Of a DNA stretch of 64,000 bases, positions 1 to 7,533 are shown piece by piece. The stretch is from CBDANZ01 sp965197865 (GTDB taxonomy: Bacteria; Acidobacteriota; Vicinamibacteria; Vicinamibacterales; CAVVIG01). The DNA lies in assembly GCA_965197865.1 (NCBI GenBank), contig CBDANZ010000005.1, positions 867,350-931,349 of the forward strand. Reading direction: 5' to 3'. Position 1 is the first letter of the stretch, and every line of letters begins with the position of its first letter. The translations under genes and the position numbers were made by a program. The notes below the pieces were generated by a model. It ran no database searches and had not been told where the DNA came from. It saw only the letters and a list, made by a program, of their open reading frames with translations.

Positions 1-135
1 GATACCCGTCGCGGGGACTGGGCCGCCACGCGGCGCAGCGCGGCCACGGCGGAGGCGTCCGCACCGCCAGCCGCGACGGGTCGCCCACCGTCGATCGCGC
101 GACTGAACACGCGGCGGGCTGACAGACCGCGTGAT
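1..135 (-). pseudogene. IS3-family transposase orfB remnant (partial)
   Basis: The reverse strand shows scattered pieces resembling the start of an IS3-type OrfB integrase (an Arg-Arg-Ala-Cys stretch followed by an Ala-Ala-Gln-Ser-Pro-Arg segment) spread over two frames, directly downstream of an orfA remnant. It continues off the left edge. No intact frame exists. The call rests mainly on its position after orfA and is only moderately secure. Confidence 0.4.
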
Positions 136-136
136 C

Positions 137-436
137 GGGCCTACGCGACCTGCGGCCGGCGCACGTGGGCGCCTCCCATGTGTTTCGCGTGATCTCCTTG
201 AGAACGTCGATCGTCAGGTCGCGGTCCGCCACCATGGTCTTCAGGCGGCCGTTTTCCTGTTCGAGCTGGCGTCAGCGTGTGACGTCGGACGGCTCCAAGC
301 TGCCAACGGGCTTCCGCCAGCTGTCGATCATCTGGGCACTGACGCCGTGCTGCTTCACCACATCCGGAACCGGCTTCGCGTCGGCTTCCCGGAATGTCGT
401 GACCATTTGCTCGTCGGCGAATCGGGTCTTCTTCAG
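137..436 (-). pseudogene. IS3-family transposase orfA remnant
   Basis: One reverse frame reads KKTRFADEQMVTTFREADAK, then HGVSAQMIDSWRK, a stop codon, and RQLEQENGRLKTMVADRDL. This is the classic OrfA layout: helix-turn-helix followed by the leucine-zipper region of IS3/IS911-type elements. The start codon is missing, and an in-frame TGA plus a short deletion lie between the two halves, so it is inactive. It abuts the 3' end of the membrane protein gene at 449-1162, which it probably truncated. Confidence 0.65.
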
Positions 437-448
437 GGCGCCCTGCTC

Positions 449-1162
449 TCAAGCGTCAGCTGGTCCGAAAATCGCCAGGCAGGTCAGGGAACGATGGGAT
501 AGGTTTGGCACTCCAATGCGCCCAAACGAACATCCCGCCGCGACGTTGAAGACCGCGATGATCAGAGCCTGCGACACCCCACCGAGAAAACCAAGCGGGT
601 TGCCCCGTGCCAACAGCGCTCCGTTTGCAAAAGATTCGATGAGCACGAGAACAGCCAGCACGCCAACGTTGAAGACCCGATGCAATGGGTATTGAGCAGC
701 CCGCCTCAAGGCATGATGCTGTCTGAAGTTATCTAGATCTCTACGGGCATCAGCGACGGCTCTGCGCAACTGAAAGAGGACGTCTTTTCCATCAGATACG
801 TGGCCATGGAATTCACTCGTTGCGGTGGTCGAAGCTGCCTCCAGTGCCGCTGCTCGGCTACCGATACTGAGATTGGCGAATCTATCCGAATAGGAACGAA
901 GGTAGCTCGTGAGAGACTCTTGGGAATCTGCCAGAGCAGATTCACACTCGGAGACGATCTGATTTTCTATCTCGTCGAAAGTCGTCTGGGTTGACGGTGG
1001 CTCGTTCCTTGTGCCCCTTGCGGTGCCCTGCTCGTAGAGCGACAGCCGTCCCTTCAAGCCCTCGACATCGAGTTCTGGGAAGAGACGCCCCGACTCTAGG
1101 TAGTTGTGGCGTGGTTTTCCAGGAAGGCCGAGAAAACGCTTGAGCCAGTCCAGCCATCGCAT
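449..1162 (-). CDS. Hypothetical membrane protein, C-terminus probably lost
   Basis: A 237-residue protein of unknown function. The N-terminal 145 residues are hydrophilic and helical, with many Glu, Ser, Arg and Leu residues that may form a coiled coil. Two hydrophobic segments follow (around VLAVLVLIESFANGALL and LGFLGGVSQALIIAVFNVAA), typical of transmembrane helices. The last 20 residues look random and run into an IS3 remnant, so the original C-terminus, perhaps with further helices, was likely replaced by insertion. ATG at 1162 is the first start and no clear Shine-Dalgarno decides it. Its setting between IS remnants and toxin-antitoxin genes suggests mobile-element cargo. No family is recognised. 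Confidence 0.55.
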   Translation of the reverse strand: MRWLDWLKRFLGLPGKPRHNYLESGRLFPELDVEGLKGRLSLYEQGTARGTRNEPPSTQTTFDEIENQIVSECESALADSQESLTSYLRSYSDRFANLSIGSRAAALEAASTTATSEFHGHVSDGKDVLFQLRRAVADARRDLDNFRQHHALRRAAQYPLHRVFNVGVLAVLVLIESFANGALLARGNPLGFLGGVSQALIIAVFNVAAGCSFGRIGVPNLSHRSLTCLAIFGPADA

Positions 1163-1199
1163 CGCTTCGCTTCTCCGACCAACAGTCCGCCAATATGAC

Positions 1200-1547
1200 C
1201 TACTGGAATGGACCCCGGCCCGGCGCCGACACTTCTTCAGCGGCTACTCGCGGGTGAACGTCAATCTGCACGTCTACGTGCTGGCCGAGCTTGTTGAGCA
1301 CGGTCATCAGACGATCAATGGTGAAGTGGTCAAGCTGCACGTTGCGAATGCGGGTAAAGTCCGCATGGCTGACACCGGTGCGGCCCTCGGCCTTACGCGT
1401 CGCAAGCCCTTCGCCGTTAAGAATGCCAATGATACGGGCGGCCAGAAGCGCCTTGGTCTGCTGCACGTCGGCGTCCGCGCGGCCGAAGTCACGGAAGACA
1501 TTGCCGCTGCCGTGTACCAGCCCACAATCGTCGGCTGTCTTGCTCAC
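1200..1547 (-). CDS. higA: HigA-like XRE-family antitoxin
   Basis: A 115-residue DNA-binding protein of the HigA/XRE antitoxin type (COG5606-like). The core reads GSGNVFRDFGRADADVQQTK, a helix-turn-helix with TGVSHADFTRIRN as the recognition part, then FTIDRLMTVLNKLG. Known members bind and neutralise a RelE/HigB mRNA interferase and repress their own operon. The GTG start at 1547 overlaps the stop of the upstream toxin fragment (GTGA overlap), the toxin-first order usual for higBA. The toxin looks N-terminally truncated, so this antitoxin may be an orphan with only a regulatory role. The last 15 residues are low-complexity and may not be conserved. Confidence 0.75.
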   Translation of the reverse strand: MSKTADDCGLVHGSGNVFRDFGRADADVQQTKALLAARIIGILNGEGLATRKAEGRTGVSHADFTRIRNVQLDHFTIDRLMTVLNKLGQHVDVQIDVHPRVAAEEVSAPGRGPFQ

Positions 1548-1738
1548 GGTTGTAAGTCCCTCGTCAATCGTTTAAGCCGCTCGCGGGTCAGATCGATATC
1601 CTTCTTCGGGATCTCGATGTCCTGCTTTGCCTTCTTCAGGAAGGCATGCACAACCCAAAGCCGCTCCCCGAGCTGCAGCGCGTAGACTGTCCGATACGCA
1701 TCGGTGTGGTACTTGAGCGCCACCTCGAATACGCCGGT
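1544..1738 (-). pseudogene. higB: HigB/Gp49-like toxin, N-terminally truncated
   Basis: About 64 residues match the C-terminal two thirds of phage Gp49-like/HigB toxins: TGVFEVALKYHTDAYRTVYA, then LWVVHAFLKKAKQDIEIPKK and DIDLTRERLKRL. Family members are about 100-115 residues and begin with a strand-helix segment that is absent here. The sequence upstream of Thr-Gly-Val is instead the region just after the DUF5615 gene stop. The open frame can be extended upstream, but the added residues are not toxin-like. I infer a deletion join between about 1740 and 1810 that removed the N-terminus and promoter. Activity is unlikely. Confidence 0.6.
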
Positions 1739-1811
1739 GCGGTGCCGAGCAGCAGTGGCATCGCACGGGTCGTCGATTTTGGGGTTCCAGGGTCGGCACG
1801 TCCAATGGTTT

Positions 1812-2165
1812 CTATGACGACGGCGGCCGGGAGATGCGGATCCGCCCGTCGCGGATCGTGACAACTGTCTGTAATTCCAAGGCCGACCGATGCCGCTCAA
1901 GAACCTCGGCCATCAAGGCAATGCGGCGCGCCGCTGGCACATCCGGGAGGCGCACCAAGCCTGCATGCTGAACTTCCCGTACATAGACAAGCTCCCCGAA
2001 GTCGGTATCGATCGTCACCAGTATTCTGCCTTCGGCGGCGGCGCGGTCGAGGAGCGCCCTGTCGCCCGGATCGGCTCCACGCTCCAGGGACTCGACGTCA
2101 TGCCCCTCGGCGCGCAACCATTCCGCCAGACGATGGCCAGCGCAGCGATCGACAAGAAATCTCAC
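1812..2165 (-). CDS. DUF5615 PIN-like putative toxin
   Basis: A 117-residue protein of the DUF5615 family, PIN-like nuclease relatives paired with DUF433 antitoxins (VapBC45-type modules). Conserved features are visible: start VRFLVDRCAGHRLAEWLRAE (usually LLDENL or LVDRCL), an acidic RALLDRAAAEGRILVTIDTD block where Asp residues would bind metal, and a GLVRLPDVPA segment. The GTG at 2165 is chosen because it overlaps the stop of the upstream DUF433 gene (GTGA), giving a coupled two-gene unit, antitoxin first. Function as an RNA-cutting toxin is inferred from the family. It lies inside the integrated element and could stabilise it. Confidence 0.75.
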   Translation of the reverse strand: MRFLVDRCAGHRLAEWLRAEGHDVESLERGADPGDRALLDRAAAEGRILVTIDTDFGELVYVREVQHAGLVRLPDVPAARRIALMAEVLERHRSALELQTVVTIRDGRIRISRPPSS

Positions 2166-2410
2166 GACTCCGCGACCGACACGGCAGCCAGCGTGTCCTT
2201 GGCGATGACCGCATGCGCGTATGCGGCACACGCGCGAATGTCGTCCGGCTCCAGGTCGGGGTAATCCTCCAAGATGGCTTCTTGCGTAACTCCTTGTGCT
2301 AACAGGCTCAGGACGAGTTCGACTGAAATCCGCATATCGCGAACCGTGGGTTTGCCCCCGAAGACCTCTGGGCGCGCGGTGATGCGTGACAACAGCTCAG
2401 CATTTGTCAT
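2162..2410 (-). CDS. DUF433 antitoxin-like protein
   Basis: An 82-residue DUF433 protein. The family signature is clear: RITARPEVFGGKPTVRDMRI, followed by the helix LLAQGVTQEAILEDYPDLEPDDI. DUF433 proteins form a winged-helix-like DNA-binding fold and are usually encoded just before a DUF5615 PIN-like protein as its antitoxin and repressor, as here. ATG at 2410 is used; the longer reading adds a Lys/Glu-rich, unconserved extension. A GAGAAA purine stretch just upstream could act as a ribosome site. Intact length and stop/start overlap with the partner suggest a working pair. Confidence 0.75.
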   Translation of the reverse strand: MTNAELLSRITARPEVFGGKPTVRDMRISVELVLSLLAQGVTQEAILEDYPDLEPDDIRACAAYAHAVIAKDTLAAVSVAES

Positions 2411-2671
2411 ACGCTTTTTCTCTCCGGTTTCTGGCTCGTGCCGCTCCCCGCCGACTGGCACCCGGCCGCCGTCTTCCTCGCCAGCCTAGCCCCGGGGTCT
2501 TCCAGAGAGCATGAGTTGACTCCGGCCCCCATGGCTGGCACTTCCTGACTATAGATACTACTGCTCTTCGTACCCGACCGGGGTCATCCCTCCCAGCGCA
2601 CCCTGCAGATTGCCGACAGGCTCCAGACCCGCTTCATCATTTCTTCCCATAATTGCTTATTCATCGTCACG

Positions 2672-3110
2672 TTATAGAGGTTGCACTTCGTCCGCGAGTG
2701 TACGTCGCCAGCCCAGTGTAGACCACTGCGGCAATTTTGGAAGAGAGACTTCCTGCTGTTGAGCCACTACCGGCGGCCAGTATAGATTCTCGCGCTTCCG
2801 TTGTGCCAGCGTCCTCCGTTTGATTCGTTCGCGCCGAGTCAGGATGGCGGACCGACGTCCTGCGTACACGTCAGCGGGGGTGACGGTGTCGAGCGCTTCG
2901 TGCGGGTGTTGGTGGTTGTCGTGCTCGACGAAGCGCGCGACGGCGCGCTCCAGGGCCCACGGGGTGTGCTACAGCTCCAGCGTCCCCACGTTCTTCATCG
3001 AGCGGTGGTAACGCTCGATCTTGCCTTGGGTCATCGGGTGGTACGGCGCCGCCCGCGTGTGGTCCAGCCCGTGCGTCTCCAGGTAGGTGGCCCGATCACC
3101 CCACATCTTG
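2672..3110 (-). pseudogene. IS3-family OrfB integrase C-terminal remnant
   Basis: The reverse strand encodes the end of an rve-type transposase: TYLETHGLDHTRAAPYHPMT, QGKIERYHRSMKN (carrying the last catalytic Glu), a TAG stop where a Gln codon is expected, then FVEHDNHQHPHEALDTVTPA and the basic tail RRERIKRRTLAQRKRENLY. It starts abruptly at about 3110 with unrelated sequence upstream, so most of the catalytic domain is lost. The TAG is a single C-to-T change from CAG. It differs from the orfA remnant at the left edge and marks a second IS3-type insertion. Confidence 0.7.
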
Positions 3111-3297
3111 GATCACCTAACCAGCCGAATCTTCTTTCCGCGCGACGCCTGTTGTCGCGCCCTTCCCATTGAAGGTGTGGCTAGGCGGTCGGGGGTGGTG
3201 ATGGAACCCACCGCGACGCACCCGAACCCCGAGAGGGCCCAGACTGGGCCGTGCCGACGGGGTGGTCGCGTGTGCGTGGTGACAGGAGGACGGCCCG

Positions 3298-3477
3298 ATG
3301 AAACGTGACTGGCGTTGCACGCATTGCGACAAACTCCTCGGCGTCCTGGAAGGGGCTCGCCTCCACATCCGGTTCGCACGCGGTCACGAGTACATCGTCG
3401 GCTTCCCAGCGGCCAACGTGTGCCGCCGCCAGCGGGCCGAGGCCGCCATCCGCCGCTTCGAGGCGGAACAGCGGTGA
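3298..3477 (+). CDS. Com-like small zinc-finger protein
   Basis: A 59-residue protein with a strong Shine-Dalgarno (AGGAGG eight bases before ATG). It begins MKRDWRCTHCDKLLGVLEGA and continues RLHIRFARGHEYIVGFP. This matches the Com family, phage Mu-type zinc-finger proteins that bind mom mRNA and activate its translation. The first CxxC pair is present, but only one Cys of the second pair is seen (NVCRRQR), so metal binding may be altered. No mom-like DNA-modification gene lies nearby. The gene ends just before the IS256-type insertion, which may have cut off its former partner. Confidence 0.55.
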   Translation: MKRDWRCTHCDKLLGVLEGARLHIRFARGHEYIVGFPAANVCRRQRAEAAIRRFEAEQR

Positions 3478-3521
3478 GTCCTCCGACCGCGTGTCCCCGT
3501 CGAGGTGGGCTTGTCCCATCC

Positions 3522-4920
3522 GCTGTTGAAATTCAGCGGCGGCTCGGGTGACGACTACGCAACCATCCCCGACGATTCATCGAGCCCCAGCTGAGCGTCA
3601 CGTGCTCGCAACGCGGCGACCAGCACGGGCATGTCCTTACACCCCTTCACCCGCCGGAATCCTTTGGCCGCTTCCAGCACACCGGCAGCGACCCAGCGGA
3701 GCACCATCGTACCCCCGCGCCAGCGTTTCACGTTCCGCTTCACGTGGCGTGTCCGGCTCAGGAGGCTCTCGACGGCGTTGGTCGTCGCCAGCGATCGGCG
3801 GAGCCGCTCCGAGAGCGGCAACTCGACTACGGTGAGCGTCTCGTCGAGCCCTTCCCGTATGCTGGCGGCTGCACTCGGATAATCGACGTCCACCCGCCGG
3901 GCCAAGTCCTGCAACAAGCGCCGGGCCGCCTTGATGTCGGTGTGCGTATAGGCGCGCGTGAGGGTCGCCTTCACCCACGGACGCTGGGCCTCGGGCAGAT
4001 ACTCGAGCACGTTGCGCCGTTTATGCACCTGGCATCGTTGTACCAGGGCTGCGGGGCCGAAGGTCTGCATCACCGCAGTGTGGAGCGCTTGCGCTCCATC
4101 GAGGATGACGAGCAGACTGCGGTCGGTCCGCAGCCCACGGCTCTGCAGATTGGTCAGCAAGCCCTGACACACGGTCGTGTTCTCCGCTGACCCTTCCCAG
4201 AGGCCCAGCGGGTGTTTGGCGCCCGTTTTATCGAGGCCCAGCGCCACGACGATGCAGTGGCCGCCGACGTGGACCCCATCGATCAGTAGCGCCACCAGCT
4301 CGAGGTCGTCGAGCGGCGTTGCCCGCCACGCATCGAGTTGCGCCTGCGTCTGCGCCACAAACCGCCGACTCACGGCACTCTTGCTTGTGCCCCGCGTGCG
4401 GACGTCGGCCCCCAGCGGTTCTAGACTCCGGCCATACTGGCGCGTGGCCACGCCGATGAGCATCTGTTCGACCACGCGCCGGGTGAGCGGATCCGTGTTC
4501 GTACAGGCCTGGACGGATGGCAGCGCGACCTCCTGCCCGTCGCGCCGCACCCGCGGCCGACGCAGGGCGACCTTGCGGCCCCCCAGCACGACTTCGCTGG
4601 GCGCATGGCCCGCCCGAGACGCCCGCCGCGCGGGCTGATGCGCATACCGCGGACCGCACACGGCCACGCGATCCGCTTCCAACATCGCCGCGAGGACCTT
4701 CAGGCCCGACGCGACGACCAGCTCTTGGAGCTCGGCCTGTGCATCGACCAGGATGTCGACCAATGGAAGGTGCCGTGGTGCCGGCAATGCTGATTGGCGC
4801 CCACGAACGCCTGTGCCAAACTTCTTCATGGCGGCTCCTTTCTGGGGGCTTCAGCCCCAGGTTTTCCCACCGGCCGTCTATCACGACCAGCAGGGAGCCG
4901 CCGCTTTAAATTTCAACAGC
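3522..4920. mobile_element. IS256-family insertion sequence with terminal inverted repeats
   Basis: The element is bounded by imperfect inverted repeats at 3522-3545 and 4895-4920. Both share GCTGTTGAAATT at the outer side and GCGGCGGCTC at the inner side, with CA in one and TAAA in the other between them. One intact transposase gene fills the element. No 8-9 bp duplication directly abuts the ends, but a 13-bp direct repeat TCCCCGTCGAGGT lies 15 bp outside the left end and 10 bp outside the right end. The element separates the Com-like gene from the rest of the mobile region. Confidence 0.8.
3555..4829 (-). CDS. IS256-family (mutator-type) transposase
   Basis: A 424-residue DDE transposase of the IS256/mutator class. 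Three catalytic acids can be placed: D184 in LLIDGVHVGG, D244 in VILDGAQALH and E354 in TTNAVESLLS. Between them are QRCQVHKRRNVLEYLP, a family hallmark, and LWEGSAENTTVCQGLL. The N-terminal 100 residues contain the basic DNA-binding region and LRRPRVR. Length and all three acids are normal, so it should be active. It is the only gene of the element and is transcribed leftward from ATG 4829, about 65 bp inside the right inverted repeat. Confidence 0.9.
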   Translation of the reverse strand: MKKFGTGVRGRQSALPAPRHLPLVDILVDAQAELQELVVASGLKVLAAMLEADRVAVCGPRYAHQPARRASRAGHAPSEVVLGGRKVALRRPRVRRDGQEVALPSVQACTNTDPLTRRVVEQMLIGVATRQYGRSLEPLGADVRTRGTSKSAVSRRFVAQTQAQLDAWRATPLDDLELVALLIDGVHVGGHCIVVALGLDKTGAKHPLGLWEGSAENTTVCQGLLTNLQSRGLRTDRSLLVILDGAQALHTAVMQTFGPAALVQRCQVHKRRNVLEYLPEAQRPWVKATLTRAYTHTDIKAARRLLQDLARRVDVDYPSAAASIREGLDETLTVVELPLSERLRRSLATTNAVESLLSRTRHVKRNVKRWRGGTMVLRWVAAGVLEAAKGFRRVKGCKDMPVLVAALRARDAQLGLDESSGMVA

Positions 4921-5005
4921 TAGAGGGACATCCCCGTCGAGGTCCCGTCACCCCCTTTGGCCTGTGGAGGCGCATGACGTGACGGACGACGGAGGCGCGG
5001 ACACC

Positions 5006-5257
5006 ATGATCAGCACAGTCGACGCCACAGCCCTGATTAACGAACTCTTCGAAGAGGAGGCCCCCGTTATCGGCGGCCTCGTCGCCGTGCACGAGATGGA
5101 CGACGACCTGGTCTGGCGTCTCATCCAAAACTTCGACGTGATCCGCGGGCAGATCCTCCGTCGCTCGAGGACTAGGCCTCGGCCGACGGGAAGACGCCGC
5201 TCCGTCGGATCACCCTCACGCCCCATCCGGCCATCGAGGATTTCCTCCTCTCGCTGA
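5006..5257 (+). CDS. Small hypothetical protein
   Basis: A short frame from ATG 5006 reads MISTVDATALINELFEEEAP and then VAVHEMDDDLVWRLIQNFDV, which has the look of a real acidic helical protein. After about residue 50 it becomes Arg/Pro/Ser-rich and probably out of frame. The true end may be the TAG near 5175 in the next frame, reached by a one-base shift. No family is recognised. Downstream (to 5522) another frame holds VRRLSEQETDELVEAVADLI without a usable start codon, so this stretch may be a decaying set of small phage-type genes. Confidence 0.3.
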   Translation: MISTVDATALINELFEEEAPVIGGLVAVHEMDDDLVWRLIQNFDVIRGQILRRSRTRPRPTGRRRSVGSPSRPIRPSRISSSR

Positions 5258-5604
5258 GGCGGGCGTGATCCGTTCCGACGCCGCCGACCATCGAGTGCAC
5301 GCGCCACGTCCGCAGACTCTCCGAGCAGGAGACCGACGAACTGGTCGAGGCCGTGGCCGACCTGATCGTGCACGTCCTCACAGGCCGACGCGATCCGGCG
5401 CGCGTGGAAGGCGATGGCCCGGAACGACACCATGCACGAGACGGCGAACAACCTGCTGTCGCCACACGACGCCCGGCCGCCGGTCATGGGATTGCACGCC
5501 GTGAGTGTGCCTGGGCGTAGGGACGCGATCAGTGCCGCGCGGGGATGGACCCCTCGGTGACGGCCGTCTCGCGTGCGGCGGCCCGGCTGCGCGGAGGATG
5601 ACGG

Positions 5605-5856
5605 GTGGCGCGAGATCGTACCGACGCGGACAGCGGCGACCTGCTGCCGGAGGTGCTGTTCCTCGACGACGTGGCGGCGCTACTGCACTGCTCGCCGTCG
5701 ACGATCAAGCGGCGGCTGCGGGCGCAGGTCTTTCCAGTGCCGCCGCTGCCGGGGATCGACAAGCGGCCGCGGTGGAGTAAGGCGTCGTTCGCACAGCGGC
5801 TCGCGGTCGGCGGGTCGGACAGAGCCGTGCCAAGCCGCCGGAGGTGGACAGCATGA
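5605..5856 (+). CDS. Helix-turn-helix (excisionase/AlpA-like) protein
   Basis: An 83-residue protein starting at GTG 5605. Residues 16-50 read VLFLDDVAALLHCSPSTIKR and RLRAQVFPVPPLPGIDKRPR, a MerR/excisionase-type winged helix-turn-helix in which the Trp-containing RWSKASF wing follows. Such proteins regulate or direct excision of phages and integrative elements. The last 15 residues are basic and unconserved. The stop overlaps an ATG (ATGA at 5853) of a following frame that is Arg-rich and not recognisable. A second, closer match to a standard excisionase sits next to the integrase, so this one more likely acts as a regulator. Confidence 0.55.
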   Translation: MARDRTDADSGDLLPEVLFLDDVAALLHCSPSTIKRRLRAQVFPVPPLPGIDKRPRWSKASFAQRLAVGGSDRAVPSRRRWTA

Positions 5857-6149
5857 GCGCGGCCGGGCGAGTACGGAGAACGGCGGATGGTGTGGACGTC
5901 GAACAAGACGCCCCGCGAGATCGGCGCGTTCATGGGGGACGACTGGCTGGCGAGCCGGATTGTGGGGCGGTGCCACGTGATCGGGCTGGAGGCGCCTGCC
6001 GGGCCGTGGTGGTCGACTGAGGGTCGTCAAGGCGTCGGACTGGAGCATGGCATCACGATCAATCACGGCCATGATGGTCGCTCGGTGTTTGAGCGACATG
6101 GCGTCAGTGTGTCGGGGTGTGCGCCCCCCCTTCCCGGACGGGAACAATC

Positions 6150-6246
6150 GGACCTGAGCGACCACACCCGGGGGTGTCCTGTCTGCGAAATAGGACACCC
6201 CTCCTGGGCCACAAATCGACCGATTGGTGGGGGGTCGCTCAGGTCC
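6150..6246. repeat. Nested inverted repeats
   Basis: A perfect 14-bp inverted repeat, GGACCTGAGCGACC at 6150-6163 and GGTCGCTCAGGTCC at 6233-6246, encloses a second perfect 10-bp inverted repeat, GGGGTGTCCT at 6171-6180 and AGGACACCCC at 6192-6201. No T-tract follows, so it is not a typical terminator. The 12-mer TCAGGTCCAGAG at the right edge (6239-6250) occurs again at 6376-6387. Confidence 0.75.
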
Positions 6247-6369
6247 AGAGCTTTTTCCATCTGGGTCCAGCGGATGCGAAAACGGTCATACAGATCGGGC
6301 GGAAAGTGGCCTGATGGTGCGAAAAGCCAGGCCGGAATGTTGCGAAATAGGGGCTGGAGGTATTTCGCA
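6184..6369. repeat. TGCGAAA direct repeats (iteron-like cluster)
   Basis: The heptamer TGCGAAA occurs at 6184, 6275, 6318 and 6341, and inverted (TTTCGCA) at 6363-6369. The last direct copy and the inverted copy form a 9-bp stem TGCGAAATA/TATTTCGCA with an 11-base loop. The cluster overlaps the nested palindromes and precedes the element's control and replication-type genes. A binding array for a replication initiator or regulator is possible but unproven. Confidence 0.5.
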
Positions 6370-6462
6370 CTCCATTCAGGTCCAGAGAGGGCATGTGACG
6401 GGTATCACGAGAGGGCGGTGTCTCGTCGCGACCATCATGGCAGCGACGGTCGGTCTGAACCG

Positions 6463-6893
6463 ATGAATCTCGACGTGAACTACTCCCCGGAACGGGCGGT
6501 TTCCGAACGGGACCACGGGCATAGTCGGGACCAAAAGCAGGAACGGGACTAGGGGTGCGATCGGGACGTTCTTCGGAGCGGTCATCGACGGGAGTTCGAC
6601 GCGAGATACCCGCGCCGGTCGCTCTCGGATCAGGTCGAGGGCGTGGTGCGCGATGTCGGGACGTTCCGGACGGTGGCGCTGGTGGATATCGCCAACCGAC
6701 AGTTCGACGGGCACCCGTTCGCCGCGCGGCAAGGGATCGCGCAGGCGGATCAGCAGGACTGGATCGTGCGGCAGCAGGCGCAGGGTCCGACGGGGAGACC
6801 CTACACGCTGCTCGTGGCGCGGGCACGGGGGGTGGCCGCAGCCAGCGCGGCCGCAGAGGCGGCAGTCGGGAGTACGAGGTGTTCGAGCTGTGA
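6463..6893 (+). pseudogene. Mobile-element winged-helix-like protein, degenerate
   Basis: From ATG 6463 a frame reads an Arg/Asp/Glu-rich tract, meets TAG at 6550, and continues in the same frame with SLSDQVEGVVRDVGTFRTVA and LVDIANRQFDGHPFAARQGI. The pattern (charged linker, then a winged-helix-like domain, then a helical region) resembles accessory proteins next to relaxases in integrative elements; this is a weak resemblance. The likely stop (TGA 6891-6893) is in another frame and overlaps the GTG of a short frame with one hydrophobic segment (VAVGLTMTGGALAVWALWLE). It is at least doubly disrupted. Confidence 0.35.
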
Positions 6894-7097
6894 GGCCGTG
6901 GCGGGTGGCCGTCGGGCTGACGATGACGGGCGGGGCGCTCGCGGTGTGGGCGCTGTGGCTCGAACTCGCGCACCTGCGGCCGTATGGGCCAGTCCGGTCC
7001 GCATCGGCAGCCGCACGGTCCGGTGGGTCGAGCAGGCAGTGCTCGACTTCATCACCACCCGTCCCCGTGCCGACTCCGAACGGCCCACGCTGTAACG

Positions 7098-7251
7098 GCC
7101 CTGCACGACGACCGCCGGGCCTCGTTGTCCGTCGGCCGAGGCGACGATGGGTGCTGGCTCCTGACGTGTCACGCCGGAGGCGCGCGCGTTCGACGCCGTC
7201 GTCGGGGCGCTCGGCATCGAGGCGCGTGATCTCTGCCCCTCGAACGAACCA
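7098..7251 (+). pseudogene. Primase-type CHC2 zinc-domain relic
   Basis: Reading HDDRRASLSVGRGDDGCWLL then TCHAGG, with a one-base shift to FDAVVGALGIEARDL, reproduces the hallmark of phage and plasmid primases or primase-helicases (usually CPAHDD, PSLSV, LLHCHAGC, VVAALGL). The first Cys pair is missing and the frame is broken near 7180, so only a relic remains. It suggests that the element once replicated autonomously or carried a satellite-type primase. Confidence 0.5.
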
Positions 7252-7326
7252 CCGAGGTACGCCCACGCGCCGTGCTGGAACTCCATCGTCCGGCTGGAGG
7301 AACGGGTAGGCCGAGAGTCGCCACCG

Positions 7327-7527
7327 ATGACGCGCACGTCGCTGCCCCATCTCCTCACGACGACCGAGGTCGCGGATGTTCTCAGGACGACCTCCAAGGC
7401 CACCTACGCGATGATCGCCCGCGGACAGCTGCCGGGGGTGATTCGCATCGGTCGTCGTGTGCTTGTGCGGGCGGACGAGCTGATAGACTGGCTCGACCAG
7501 AAGCGTGTGCCATCGCTGGAGGAGTAG
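7327..7527 (+). CDS. Excisionase (Xis-like) helix-turn-helix protein
   Basis: A 66-residue protein with the standard excisionase layout: LLTTTEVADVLRTTSKATYA forms the helix-turn-helix, then MIARGQLPGVIRIGRRVLVR and ADELIDWLDQ close the winged domain. It ends six bases before the integrase start, so the two are co-transcribed. Family members bend DNA at attachment sites and favour excision over integration. It is intact in length. ATG 7327 is a plausible start, although an internal Met is not available to check it. Confidence 0.8.
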   Translation: MTRTSLPHLLTTTEVADVLRTTSKATYAMIARGQLPGVIRIGRRVLVRADELIDWLDQKRVPSLEE

Positions 7528-7533
7528 ACAGCG

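Noticed and set aside
6171..6201. Intrinsic terminator
   Set aside because: The 10-bp hairpin is perfect but lacks a following T-tract and is nested in a larger inverted repeat.
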